From: an uncultured Lachnospiraceae bacterium
GTDB taxonomy: Bacteria > Bacillota > Clostridia > Lachnospirales > Lachnospiraceae
DNA length: 64,000 bases
Direction: 5' to 3'
NCBI GenBank assembly: GCA_934401915.1
Contig: CAKRSV010000011.1
Coordinates: 1 to 64,000, forward strand
The first letter of the stretch is position 1, and every line of letters starts with the position of its first letter. This document shows, one piece after another, positions 9,394 through 16,618 of this stretch. Under the pieces are notes generated by a model that worked only from the letters and a program-made list of their open reading frames with translations, searched no databases and had not been told where the DNA came from. A program made the position numbers and the translations under genes.

Positions 9394-10467
9394 TTAATCT
9401 CCGAAGCTGATTCCCACCATCTTCGCTTCCTGAACGATGGTTGCTTCAGGATCAAGCATTTTCAGCTTTCCGGCAACCTCCTCCAGCGGCACGCGGACGA
9501 TCTCTCTGTTCCGGTAGCCTACCATGAATCCGTACTCTCCCTGAAGGATCATTCTGCCCGCCTCGGCTCCCAGTCTGGTCGCAAACACACGGTCATACGG
9601 ACAGGGACTTCCCCCTCTCTGCGTATGTCCCGGCACAGTGACTCTCACTTCCTTGCCGGTCTTTTTCTGGATCTGATCCGCGATTTCATAAGAGACGGAC
9701 GGGTACGGATAATTCTTGAGCTTCTCACGATACTCTTTTTTGGACAGCTTCGCATCCTCCTTGGAGATCGCGCCCTCTGCTACCGCCATGATCGTGAACT
9801 TGGAGCCTTTCGCCGCCCTCTCGTCGATCGCTGCGATCACCTTATCGATATCATACGGAATCTCCGGTATCAGAATGATGTCTGCGCCGCCTGCGATTCC
9901 TGCGTTCAGGGTAAGCCAGCCCACCTTGTGTCCCATGACTTCGACGATAAAGATCCGTCCATGCGAGGACGCCGTCGTGTGGATGCAGTCGATACATTCT
10001 GTCGCGATATTTACCGCGCTCTGGAAGCCAAAGGTCATATCCGTTCCCCACAGATCGTTGTCGATCGTCTTGGGAAGCGTGACTACGTTCAGCCCCTCTT
10101 CCCTGAGGAGGTTGGCTGTCTTGTGCGTACCGTTTCCACCCAGGATCAACAGGCAGTCCAGCTTGAGCTTATAATAATTCTGCTTCATCGCCTCGACCTT
10201 GTCCAGACCGTTCTCGTCCGGCTCCCGCATCAGTTTAAAAGGAGTTCTGCTGCTTCCAAGAATTGTGCCGCCCTTCGTGAGGATCCCGGAAAAATCCTGA
10301 CTCGTCAGCATCCGGAAATCTCCGTAAATGAGTCCCTTGTAGCCGTCCAGGAATCCGTAGATCTCTACATCTTCTCCACTGCAAAACAGACACTTCACAA
10401 CACCGCGCATCGCCGCGTTGAGCGCCTGACAGTCTCCGCCGCTGGTCAACATTCCGATTCTCTTCAT
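9394..10467 (-). CDS. pfkA: 6-phosphofructokinase
   Basis: 357 residues from the ATG at 10467, which has AGGAGG upstream; the longer open frame has no family-like N-terminus. Motifs: MLTSGGDCQALNAAMRG (nucleotide site), LGGNGTHKTA, PKTIDND with the catalytic Asp, MGHKVGWL, and PGHTQRGGSP. The enzyme phosphorylates fructose-6-phosphate in glycolysis. The residue after GGN is Gly, as in ATP enzymes, but the residue before TIDND is Lys, as in PPi enzymes. This mixed signature leaves the phosphate donor open, with ATP more likely. It lies 27 bp upstream of dnaX and could be co-transcribed with it. Confidence 0.93.
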   Translation of the reverse strand: MKRIGMLTSGGDCQALNAAMRGVVKCLFCSGEDVEIYGFLDGYKGLIYGDFRMLTSQDFSGILTKGGTILGSSRTPFKLMREPDENGLDKVEAMKQNYYKLKLDCLLILGGNGTHKTANLLREEGLNVVTLPKTIDNDLWGTDMTFGFQSAVNIATECIDCIHTTASSHGRIFIVEVMGHKVGWLTLNAGIAGGADIILIPEIPYDIDKVIAAIDERAAKGSKFTIMAVAEGAISKEDAKLSKKEYREKLKNYPYPSVSYEIADQIQKKTGKEVRVTVPGHTQRGGSPCPYDRVFATRLGAEAGRMILQGEYGFMVGYRNREIVRVPLEEVAGKLKMLDPEATIVQEAKMVGISFGD

Positions 10468-10603
10468 TTCGCTTCCTCCTGTTTTTCCATTCTTCTCTTT
10501 TTCTCCGGGTCCTCTGCCACCAAAAATCCTGCAAATGCTCTGTTCCCGTTTTCCTTCCGGGAAGCCTGTCCGCCCGGAACCCCTCTTCGTACATACCCTG
10601 TAA

Positions 10604-10632
10604 ATTATACCGTATTTTGCGGTTCTTCTCAA
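10604..10632 (-). promoter_or_regulatory. Promoter of pfkA
   Basis: On the minus strand TTGAGA (10627-10632) and TATAAT (10604-10609) are separated by 17 bp, 137 bp ahead of the pfkA start codon. This implies a leader of about 130 bases with no open reading frame of note. It lies just beyond the tadA stop codon, so pfkA and probably dnaX are transcribed separately from tadA. Confidence 0.7.
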
Positions 10633-10651
10633 CTGCAATTTCAGTCTGCGC

Positions 10652-11182
10652 TCATTCCTGCCCGGCGGCATCTCCATCCGCCGTCTGCGCCGCCTCCGCC
10701 TGTTTTTTCAAAAGTTTCTCCATCCGGTTTCGCACGCGCAGCTCCTTAAAGAAAGTTGTCAGAAGATCAGTACATTCCTGTGCCAGGATCCCCCGCTCCA
10801 CCTGTACCTGATGGTTAAATGCAGACATCTCAAGGATGTTTAGAATTGACCCGCCGCATCCCGCCTTGGGATTCATGCACCCCATCACAACGCGGGTCAC
10901 CCGCGCCTGCACGATGGCCCCGGCGCACATCTGGCACGGTTCCAGCGTCACGTAGAGCGTACATTCTTCCAGCCGCCAGTCCTTCAGTTTTTTGCTCGCT
11001 TTGTTGATCGCTGTGATCTCCGCGTGAGCGAGCGTATTTTTATCAGTATTTCTCCTATTATATCCCCTGCCGATGATCTTATCCTGATATACGATCACAC
11101 AGCCGATCGGCACCTCTCCCAGCGCATACGCTTTTTTTGCCTGGCGGATCGCCTCTCTCATGTATTTTTCGTCCTGCGTCAT
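10652..11182 (-). CDS. tadA: tRNA-specific adenosine deaminase
   Basis: About 176 residues from MTQDEKYMREAIRQA, the usual family start; an in-frame start 11 codons upstream is possible. Zinc and catalytic motifs are complete: HAEITAI (His and Glu) and PCQMCAGAI (two Cys). TadA converts A34 to inosine in tRNA-Arg(ACG). The C-terminal FFKELRVRNRMEKLLKK is also typical, followed by a short Ala-rich tail. It is divergent from the plus-strand tRNA-Ser/SRP RNA unit, with repeat elements between them. Confidence 0.94.
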   Translation of the reverse strand: MTQDEKYMREAIRQAKKAYALGEVPIGCVIVYQDKIIGRGYNRRNTDKNTLAHAEITAINKASKKLKDWRLEECTLYVTLEPCQMCAGAIVQARVTRVVMGCMNPKAGCGGSILNILEMSAFNHQVQVERGILAQECTDLLTTFFKELRVRNRMEKLLKKQAEAAQTADGDAAGQE

Positions 11183-11206
11183 TCTTTCTGTCCCTTTTTG
11201 GCTGTC

Positions 11207-11408
11207 ACAGTTCACTCGTCACATCATAGGAAGCGCCTGGCTATGAACAACAATAGCTGCATAGCAGCGGAAAAGCACGGAATGTGCTTTTTGCGGATGG
11301 CACGTGTGAACTGTAGAATTTTATTACTATTGGATACGCAACAGTTCAGCCCTCATATTCATAAAAGCGTCTGCTTCGCAGCCGGCGCCGCTCTGCGACC
11401 GAACTGTT
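11207..11408. repeat. Two adjacent palindromic repeat elements
   Basis: Two inverted-repeat units lie back to back between tadA and tRNA-Ser. The first has arms ACAGTTCAC (11207-11215) and GTGAACTGT (11306-11314) around internal hairpins, including AAAAGCAC/GTGCTTTT (11271-11291). The second has arms AACAGTTC (11340-11347) and GAACTGTT (11401-11408) around a GC-rich centre. The shared ACAGTTC arm sequence suggests a REP/MITE-like dispersed family. No coding frame is supported here. Confidence 0.6.
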
Positions 11409-11440
11409 ACTATTGTATCATATCTTTCTTGAAAAAGGAC

Positions 11441-11469
11441 TGGACATTCGTCCTGATTCAAATTATAAT
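11441..11469 (+). promoter_or_regulatory. Promoter of tRNA-Ser / SRP RNA unit
   Basis: TGGACA (11441-11446) and TATAAT (11464-11469) are separated by 17 bp and lie 12 bp ahead of the mature tRNA 5' end. The position fits a stable-RNA promoter for the tRNA and the SRP RNA that follows four bases after it. Confidence 0.75.
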
Positions 11470-11480
11470 CTAATTCATAT

Positions 11481-11569
11481 GGAGGAGTACCCAAGTGGCT
11501 GAAGGGTCTGGCTTCGAACACCAGTAGGTCGGTAACACCGGCGCGAGGGTTCAAATCCCTCCTCCTCCG
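11481..11569 (+). tRNA. tRNA-Ser (anticodon CGA)
   Basis: The cloverleaf can be drawn: acceptor GGAGGAG/CTCCTCC with discriminator G, a 3-bp D stem CCC/GGG, anticodon arm CTGGC-TTCGAAC-ACCAG, a long class II variable arm, and T arm GAGGG-TTCAAAT-CCCTC. The long variable arm and discriminator G identify serine; the loop gives anticodon CGA, reading UCG. The closing pair of the anticodon stem (31-39) is C-A rather than Watson-Crick. The CCA end is not encoded. Confidence 0.92.
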
Positions 11570-11572
11570 TTT

Positions 11573-11836
11573 ACCGTGCAGCCGGGGCGTTAGCGGTGCC
11601 CTGTACCCACAATCCGCTCCAGTGGGGGTGATGCTTGATCGAGGGTGTATGCTTGTATAGCTGCCCTTTATAAGTGGCGTTGAAGTTTGGGTCTTGCGCA
11701 ATGGAAATCCACGAACCGTGTCAGGGTGGGAACACAGCAGCACTAAGTGGAATCTTTCATGTGCCGCGAGGGTGCCTGGCGGAGTTAACTGTAAAGGTAA
11801 CGTATATGGGTTAAGCTCGACTGACAGCGCACGGTA
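11573..11836 (+). ncRNA. ffs: Signal recognition particle RNA, large Firmicute type
   Basis: About 265 bases with the 5' ACCGTGC and 3' GCACGGT ends pairing, the Alu-type start GGTGCCCTGTACCC, the GTTTGGGTC helix segment, and the S-domain core GTGTCAGGGTGGGAACA followed by GCAGCACTAAGTGG and ATGTGCCGCGAGGGTGCC. This is the long form with an Alu domain typical of Bacillus/Clostridia. It joins Ffh to make the signal recognition particle. Exact ends are estimated from the terminal helix. Confidence 0.93.
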
Positions 11837-11876
11837 TTTAAGATTCCGTTTCCTGATTTTCACAGCAATCCGGCAT

Positions 11877-11904
11877 AAGCATCTTTGATGCTTTTTCTTT
11901 TTTT
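11877..11904 (+). terminator. Terminator after SRP RNA
   Basis: AAGCATC-TTT-GATGCTT forms a 7-bp stem followed by TTTCTTTTTTT, a standard intrinsic terminator. It ends the tRNA-Ser/SRP RNA transcript 40 bases after the RNA and only 11 bases before the next start codon, so some read-through into the radical-SAM gene may occur. Confidence 0.85.
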
Positions 11905-11915
11905 GAGGCCTGCCT

Positions 11916-12854
11916 ATGATTTACGACCATATTATTCTTCCGGACAATCCCGCTTTTCATATGGAGGACTGCACGCTCTGTCCCAGAGAATGTCATGTCA
12001 ACCGGCTTTCCGGTCAGACCGGGTACTGCGGATGTACCACCGATCTTATCGCCGCGAGGGCAGCGCTGCACATGTGGGAAGAACCCTGCATTTCAGGCGT
12101 CAATGGTTCTGGCGCGGTTTTCTTCGGCGGCTGCAATATGGGCTGTGTTTTTTGTCAGAATTATGCGATCGCACACGCGCAGACCGGCAAAAAGATCTCC
12201 CCGGAGCGACTTTGTGAAATATTTCTCGAATTACAGGAAAAGGGCGCCCACAATATCAATCTGGTCACCCCTTCGCATTATGTTCCACAAATCATTCCTG
12301 CCCTAACGCAGGTCAGATTATACGGCCTGTCCATTCCCGTTGTATACAATACCTCCTCCTATGAAAAAGTCGAGGTGCTGAAAGCGCTGGAAGGTCTTGT
12401 CGATATTTATCTCCCCGACCTGAAATACCACGATGCGTCCATAAGCCGGAAATACAGCGCAGCCCCGGACTATTTCGACGTCGCCTGCGCCGCCATAAGC
12501 GAGATGGTCCGGCAGACCGGCGATCCCGTATTTGAAAACGGCGAAGATTCCCTTATGAAGCGTGGCGTCATTGTACGTCATCTCCTGCTGCCCGGATGCG
12601 AAGAGGATTCCCGCTACCTGCTGGACTATCTTTACCGGACTTACGGAAACCGGATCTATATCAGCATTATGAACCAGTATACACCGCTCCCACAGGCAGC
12701 CGCTTTTCCGGAACTGAATCGCACGATCACGGATGAAGAATACGACCGCGTGATCGACTATGCCATCTCTATCGGGATCGAAAACGGCTTTATCCAGGAG
12801 GGAGGCACCGCATCCGAAAGTTTCATTCCTCCCTTCGACTGCGAGGGGATCTGA
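11916..12854 (+). CDS. Radical SAM protein, PflA/PflX-like
   Basis: 312 residues. An N-terminal cysteine set (CTLCPRECHVNR, GYCGC) precedes the radical-SAM cluster motif GGCNMGCVFCQNYAIAH (CxxxCxxC, about residues 68-76). A TIM-barrel core follows with NINLVTPSHYVP and YLPDLKYHD. This pattern matches the family annotated as putative pyruvate formate-lyase activating enzyme (PflX-like). No formate-lyase-type gene is adjacent, so the target is unknown. GAGG lies about 7 bases before the ATG. It is convergent with the DUF6128 gene, 14 bp apart. Confidence 0.85.
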   Translation: MIYDHIILPDNPAFHMEDCTLCPRECHVNRLSGQTGYCGCTTDLIAARAALHMWEEPCISGVNGSGAVFFGGCNMGCVFCQNYAIAHAQTGKKISPERLCEIFLELQEKGAHNINLVTPSHYVPQIIPALTQVRLYGLSIPVVYNTSSYEKVEVLKALEGLVDIYLPDLKYHDASISRKYSAAPDYFDVACAAISEMVRQTGDPVFENGEDSLMKRGVIVRHLLLPGCEEDSRYLLDYLYRTYGNRIYISIMNQYTPLPQAAAFPELNRTITDEEYDRVIDYAISIGIENGFIQEGGTASESFIPPFDCEGI

Positions 12855-12868
12855 ACACACAGGACCGC

Positions 12869-13813
12869 CTACAATTCCACCCGGCGCAGATAATATCCGA
12901 AGCCGCCCGGACTGGTATTGCCGCCTTCGCAGTCAAAGGCTTCAAAGCCAAACATCAGCGCGACCATCTTTTCTCGCTCATAAAAAACTCCCGGAACGCC
13001 GAGGTAATACTCTTTTCCCTGTTCCTTTCCCAGAATCAGATACCGGTAATTATAAAATCCATGAAGAAGGAAGCTGTTGTTGACAAGATGCTGGTATTTT
13101 CCCTGCATGATGACAAAATCCTTCGGCTCCAGTTTCACGTACACCCTGCCATCCCCATAAGGATGTATCGTTTCATAGGTGGCAAGGATCTGCTCCCACT
13201 TGTCCTCCCGGATCTCTTCCGCCGCCACAACGCGCGCGGCGATACCCTTTTCCGGCTGCGGGGCTTCTCTTTCCGGCTGCGGCGCTTCTCTTTCTGGCTG
13301 CGGCGCTTCTCTTTCTGGCTGCGGCGCTTCTCTTTCTGGCTGCGGCTCTCTTTCTTCCACAATCTCGCGCTCCGACTGGATAACTTCCTTCTGAGATGTC
13401 CATCTCTTTGTTGACATCACTCCCGAACCCGCCTGCAATTCTTCCTTTTGCTGCGTCCAGCCTTTTGGCAACGCTGCCTCGCGCTCTGCCTGCGCGGGAC
13501 AGTTCTTACTCTTCCCTTCGATCCGGTATCCCTTTTCAAGAAGAACCTGTAGCTGCTGTATCTGTCCGCAGGGCGCGCTCTTCTTTTCTGCTGTATCCTG
13601 GCTGCCCCGGAACAGTAGCCCAGGTCCTTCTTTCCAGGCGCCATCCTCCATGATCCTGAGGGGATATTCCCCGCGGATGTCATCCGGAATCTTCCGGAAC
13701 ATGAAATGGAAGGTGGCATCCTCATCCCGGATATCCACCTTCACATAACCTGCATTTCCTATTCGATTGTTTCCTTGATACAATGTCAGATAGATCATCT
13801 CTCTGCCGTACAT
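12869..13813 (-). CDS. DUF6128-like protein with tandem heptapeptide linker
   Basis: About 314 residues from the ATG at 13813, which has GGAGGAG close upstream; an ATG four codons earlier (13825) is the alternative. The N-terminal ~90 residues (IYLTLYQGNNRIGNAGYVK) form one domain. A charged linker contains four to five copies of EREAPQP. The C-terminal ~130 residues (KWEQILATYETIHPYGDG to GGFGYYLRR) form a second domain that I recognise as DUF6128, common in Lachnospiraceae and of unknown role. No signal peptide or membrane helix is seen. Confidence 0.65.
   Translation of the reverse strand: MYGREMIYLTLYQGNNRIGNAGYVKVDIRDEDATFHFMFRKIPDDIRGEYPLRIMEDGAWKEGPGLLFRGSQDTAEKKSAPCGQIQQLQVLLEKGYRIEGKSKNCPAQAEREAALPKGWTQQKEELQAGSGVMSTKRWTSQKEVIQSEREIVEEREPQPEREAPQPEREAPQPEREAPQPEREAPQPEKGIAARVVAAEEIREDKWEQILATYETIHPYGDGRVYVKLEPKDFVIMQGKYQHLVNNSFLLHGFYNYRYLILGKEQGKEYYLGVPGVFYEREKMVALMFGFEAFDCEGGNTSPGGFGYYLRRVEL
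13249..13350. repeat. 21-bp tandem repeat inside DUF6128 gene
   Basis: Nearly five copies of a 21-bp unit (TTTCTGGCTGCGGCGCTTCTC on the plus strand) encode the EREAPQP linker. The copies differ only at one or two positions, so the array is likely to vary in copy number by slippage without shifting the reading frame. Confidence 0.9.
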
Positions 13814-13894
13814 AATCTCCTCCATGCCTGCACTTTCTAAGACTCCCTGTTTGTCCTGTTACAAGTCTATGCGCTCCGGCATGGTTCTATGACA

Positions 13895-14983
13895 TCAATA
13901 ATCAAGCGAATCCAGATATTTCATATAATTTACCACCATAAGAGCAATCTTGAAGGTGAGGGCGTCATCAAAGGTTCTCACATCAAGCCCGGTGCTCTTT
14001 TGCAGCTTCTCCAGACGATATACGAGCGTATTCCGGTGGATAAAAAGCTGTCTGGAGGTTTCCGACACGTTCAGATTGTTCTCAAAGAACTTGTTGATCG
14101 TTGTCAGGATCTCATCGTCCAGATCATCCGGCACATTTTCTCCGAAAATCTCGTCGATGAAGATACGGCACAGGTTGACCGGGAGCTGATAGATCAGTCT
14201 TCCGATTCCGAGCGTGTTGTAGCCTGTCACCTTTTTCTCCGCATAGAAGATCTTTCCTACGTCAAGCGCCATCTTCGCTTCCTTGTAGGACTTGGACACT
14301 TCCTTGAGCTCGCTCACGATCGTTCCATATGCAACGCGGACGTTGAGCATCGCTTCCATGCTCATCATATCCACGATCGTATTTGCGATCTGATCCAGCT
14401 TTTCATATTTTTCTTCCGGCATCAGCGACTTGACCAGGATCACGCTGCTCTCGTCCACCGCCGTGATGTAATCGCCGTTCTGGAATGAAAACATTCCATT
14501 CAAAAGCTCCGAAGCCGTCGTATCGCGCTCCTGCCCCGTTTCGATCAGAAATACAGCGCGCGGCACGCTGCACTCGATATGCAGTTTCTTGGCGCGGTTG
14601 TAAATATCGACAAGCAGCATATTATCCAGCAACAGATTCTGGAAAAAATTGTTCCTGTCATAGCGTTCCTTATAGGCAACGATCAGATGCTGGAGCTGGC
14701 TGACCGCGATCTTGCCGATCATGTAGGTATCCTCTCCGGTTCCTCTGGCATCCAGTACAAAGAGAAGTTCCTCCTCATCCAGAACCTTCATCAGATGATG
14801 CGGTCCGATGACCTGGCTGTCCGCCTGGGAACTTGCAAATCCGGTGATCATCGCCGGAGAAATGTCATCCGTCTCCATGGTCGACACGACCACCTTTCCA
14901 TCCAGATCCCAGACTCCAAGATCCACTTTGGAAATCGCCTTCAATTCCTCTATGCTGGACTTAATAACCTGACTTGAAATCAT
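13895..14983 (-). CDS. CdaR/PucR-type transcriptional regulator
   Basis: 362 residues. The N-terminal ~130 residues resemble the diacid/sugar-sensing domain of CdaR-like proteins (LGVWDLDGKVVVST, then ARGTGEDTYMIGKIAVSQL). A central GGDEF-like fold without catalytic motif follows (RVAYGTIVSELKEVSKSYKEAKMALDVG). The C-terminus carries the PucR-type helix-turn-helix, NLNVSETSRQLFIHRNTLVYRLEKLQKSTGLDVRTFDDAL. It lies downstream of an MsmK/UgpC-type ABC ATPase on the same strand, with a hairpin between them, which suggests a link to carbohydrate uptake. Ligand unknown. Confidence 0.82.
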   Translation of the reverse strand: MISSQVIKSSIEELKAISKVDLGVWDLDGKVVVSTMETDDISPAMITGFASSQADSQVIGPHHLMKVLDEEELLFVLDARGTGEDTYMIGKIAVSQLQHLIVAYKERYDRNNFFQNLLLDNMLLVDIYNRAKKLHIECSVPRAVFLIETGQERDTTASELLNGMFSFQNGDYITAVDESSVILVKSLMPEEKYEKLDQIANTIVDMMSMEAMLNVRVAYGTIVSELKEVSKSYKEAKMALDVGKIFYAEKKVTGYNTLGIGRLIYQLPVNLCRIFIDEIFGENVPDDLDDEILTTINKFFENNLNVSETSRQLFIHRNTLVYRLEKLQKSTGLDVRTFDDALTFKIALMVVNYMKYLDSLDY

Positions 14984-15031
14984 GTACTACCCTCTCTTTT
15001 CCAAATATCTGTAGTTCCCTATTACGTAAAT

Positions 15032-15057
15032 AAGGGAGATGCACAAGCATCCCCCTT
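15032..15057 (-). terminator. Hairpin between ABC ATPase and regulator genes
   Basis: On the minus strand AAGGGGGATGC-TTGT-GCATCTCCCTT forms an 11-bp stem with a 4-base loop, then ATTTACG. The tail has few U residues, so it may be a weak terminator or an mRNA stabiliser that sets the ratio of ATPase to regulator. Confidence 0.55.
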
Positions 15058-15070
15058 GATTTTCTTCAGA

Positions 15071-16180
15071 CTAGTTTGTAATGATCTGCTCTGTCTCTTT
15101 ATCGAAGACATGAATCTTCTCAACGTCGAAAGCAAATTTAACTGTATCACCAGGTCTTGCTGTGGTACGGGAATCTACTCTTGCGGTGATCGGGAACTCA
15201 GCAAGGTCGAAGTATAAGTAAACTTCTGCACCAAGTAATTCGTAAACCTTAATGGTAGACTCGAAAGTACATTTAGCTGTCTCGATGAACATTTCAGAAT
15301 CATATACATCCTCAGGACGGATACCGAATGTTACGGTCTTTCCAGCATAACCACCCTCGATCAGCTTCTTGGACTTAGCCGGAGGAAGCGGAATGGTCTG
15401 TCCTGCAACCTTCAGGCTTGCGGAATCACCATTAACCTCTACGGTTGCATCAAGGAAGTTCATCTGAGGAGATCCCATGAATCCTGCTACGAACAGGTTC
15501 TGCGGCTTCTCATATAAGTTCTGAGGTGTATCTACCTGCTGGATAACACCATCCTTCATAACTACGATTCTTGTACCAAGGGTCATAGCCTCTGTCTGGT
15601 CATGTGTAACGTAGATGATGGTTGTGCCCAGTCTCTGATGTAACTTAGCGATCTCAATACGCATCTGAACACGAAGTTTTGCATCCAGGTTGGAAAGAGG
15701 CTCATCCATAAGGAATACCTTAGGATTACGAACGATTGCACGACCCATGGCAACACGCTGTCTCTGTCCACCGGAAAGAGCCTTCGGCTTACGGTCAAGA
15801 AGTGCTGTCAGATCAAGGATCTTCGCTGCTTCCTTTACCATCTTGTCGATCTCATCCTTCGGAACTTTTCTCAGTTTCAGTCCGAATGCCATGTTGTCAT
15901 ATACGGACATATGCGGATACAGAGCGTAGTTCTGGAATACCATCGCGATATCTCTGTCCTTAGGCTCTACGTCGTTTACTACTCTGTCACCGATCTTCAG
16001 CTCACCGGAAGAGATATCTTCCAGACCTGCGATCATACGAAGTGTTGTAGACTTACCACAACCTGAAGGTCCTACGAAAATGATGAATTCCTGATCTGCG
16101 ATCTCAAGGTTGAAATCCTTAACAGCTTCAAAACCGTTCGGATATACCTTGCAAACATTCTTTAATGATAAACTTGCCAT
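15071..16180 (-). CDS. Carbohydrate ABC transporter ATP-binding protein (MsmK/UgpC type)
   Basis: 369 residues with Walker A GPSGCGKSTTLRM, Q-loop FQNYALYPHMSVYDNMAFGL, signature LSGGQRQRVAMGRA, Walker B VFLMDEPLSNLDAKLR, and H-loop VTHDQTEAM. A C-terminal OB-fold (TOBE) region follows, with FGIRPEDV. This domain order is that of the shared ATPase (MsmK/MsiK/UgpC) that powers several sugar and oligosaccharide importers. No permease genes adjoin it, consistent with a shared ATPase. GGAGG precedes the ATG. Confidence 0.92.
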   Translation of the reverse strand: MASLSLKNVCKVYPNGFEAVKDFNLEIADQEFIIFVGPSGCGKSTTLRMIAGLEDISSGELKIGDRVVNDVEPKDRDIAMVFQNYALYPHMSVYDNMAFGLKLRKVPKDEIDKMVKEAAKILDLTALLDRKPKALSGGQRQRVAMGRAIVRNPKVFLMDEPLSNLDAKLRVQMRIEIAKLHQRLGTTIIYVTHDQTEAMTLGTRIVVMKDGVIQQVDTPQNLYEKPQNLFVAGFMGSPQMNFLDATVEVNGDSASLKVAGQTIPLPPAKSKKLIEGGYAGKTVTFGIRPEDVYDSEMFIETAKCTFESTIKVYELLGAEVYLYFDLAEFPITARVDSRTTARPGDTVKFAFDVEKIHVFDKETEQIITN

Positions 16181-16251
16181 AATTGCCTCCTATAATTTTT
16201 ATTTTTTCTCAATGGTCATACCTGAAAAGGTATTATCTGAATCTGACTTCA

Positions 16252-16282
16252 GTATAGCGGAGTTGACCGCTCTTTGCTATAC
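16252..16282. promoter_or_regulatory. Inverted repeat upstream of the ABC ATPase gene
   Basis: GTATAGC (16252-16258) and GCTATAC (16276-16282) are perfect inverted arms with an inner GCGG/CCGC pair, 72 bp ahead of the ATPase start codon. It could be an operator for a sugar regulator. A minus-strand TATACT overlaps one arm but I could not find a convincing -35, so the promoter is unassigned. Confidence 0.4.
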
Positions 16283-16411
16283 CACTATTTCACAAAGATT
16301 TCTTTTTCCATTGTAGAAATTGCTTATTCACAATCGGCAATTTTCCCGTTTCTGACAACTTGACCAACATTTTAATATTTTCCTATACATTTTGCATAAC
16401 GCAGACGTTTC

Positions 16412-16618
16412 TTACTTGTTTACCACCTGATATCCCGCCTCTGTCACGGCAGCTGCGAGCGTTTCGTCCGCCACCTCTTTTTCAAGCGTCACCGTGGCGG
16501 TCTTTTTCTCGAGATCCACCTCTGCCTTCGCTACGCCTTCAACACCTTCGAGCGCTTTCTGTACGTGCGCCTGGCAATGCGCGCACATCATGCCTTCCAC
16601 ATGCAATACTTTCGTCAT
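16412..16618 (-). CDS. Possible separately initiated CopZ-like chaperone (nested in copA)
   Basis: An in-frame ATG at 16616-16618 inside copA is preceded, at an ideal 8-base spacing, by AAGGAGG (16627-16633). Translation from it would give a 68-residue protein that is exactly one HMA domain with a GMMCAHC metal site, the size and form of CopZ chaperones. The same codons also form the C-terminus of the full ATPase. Initiation here is inferred from the ribosome-binding site, not proven. The alternative is a simple fusion in which an ancestral copZ start has been kept. Confidence 0.55.
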   Translation of the reverse strand: MTKVLHVEGMMCAHCQAHVQKALEGVEGVAKAEVDLEKKTATVTLEKEVADETLAAAVTEAGYQVVNK

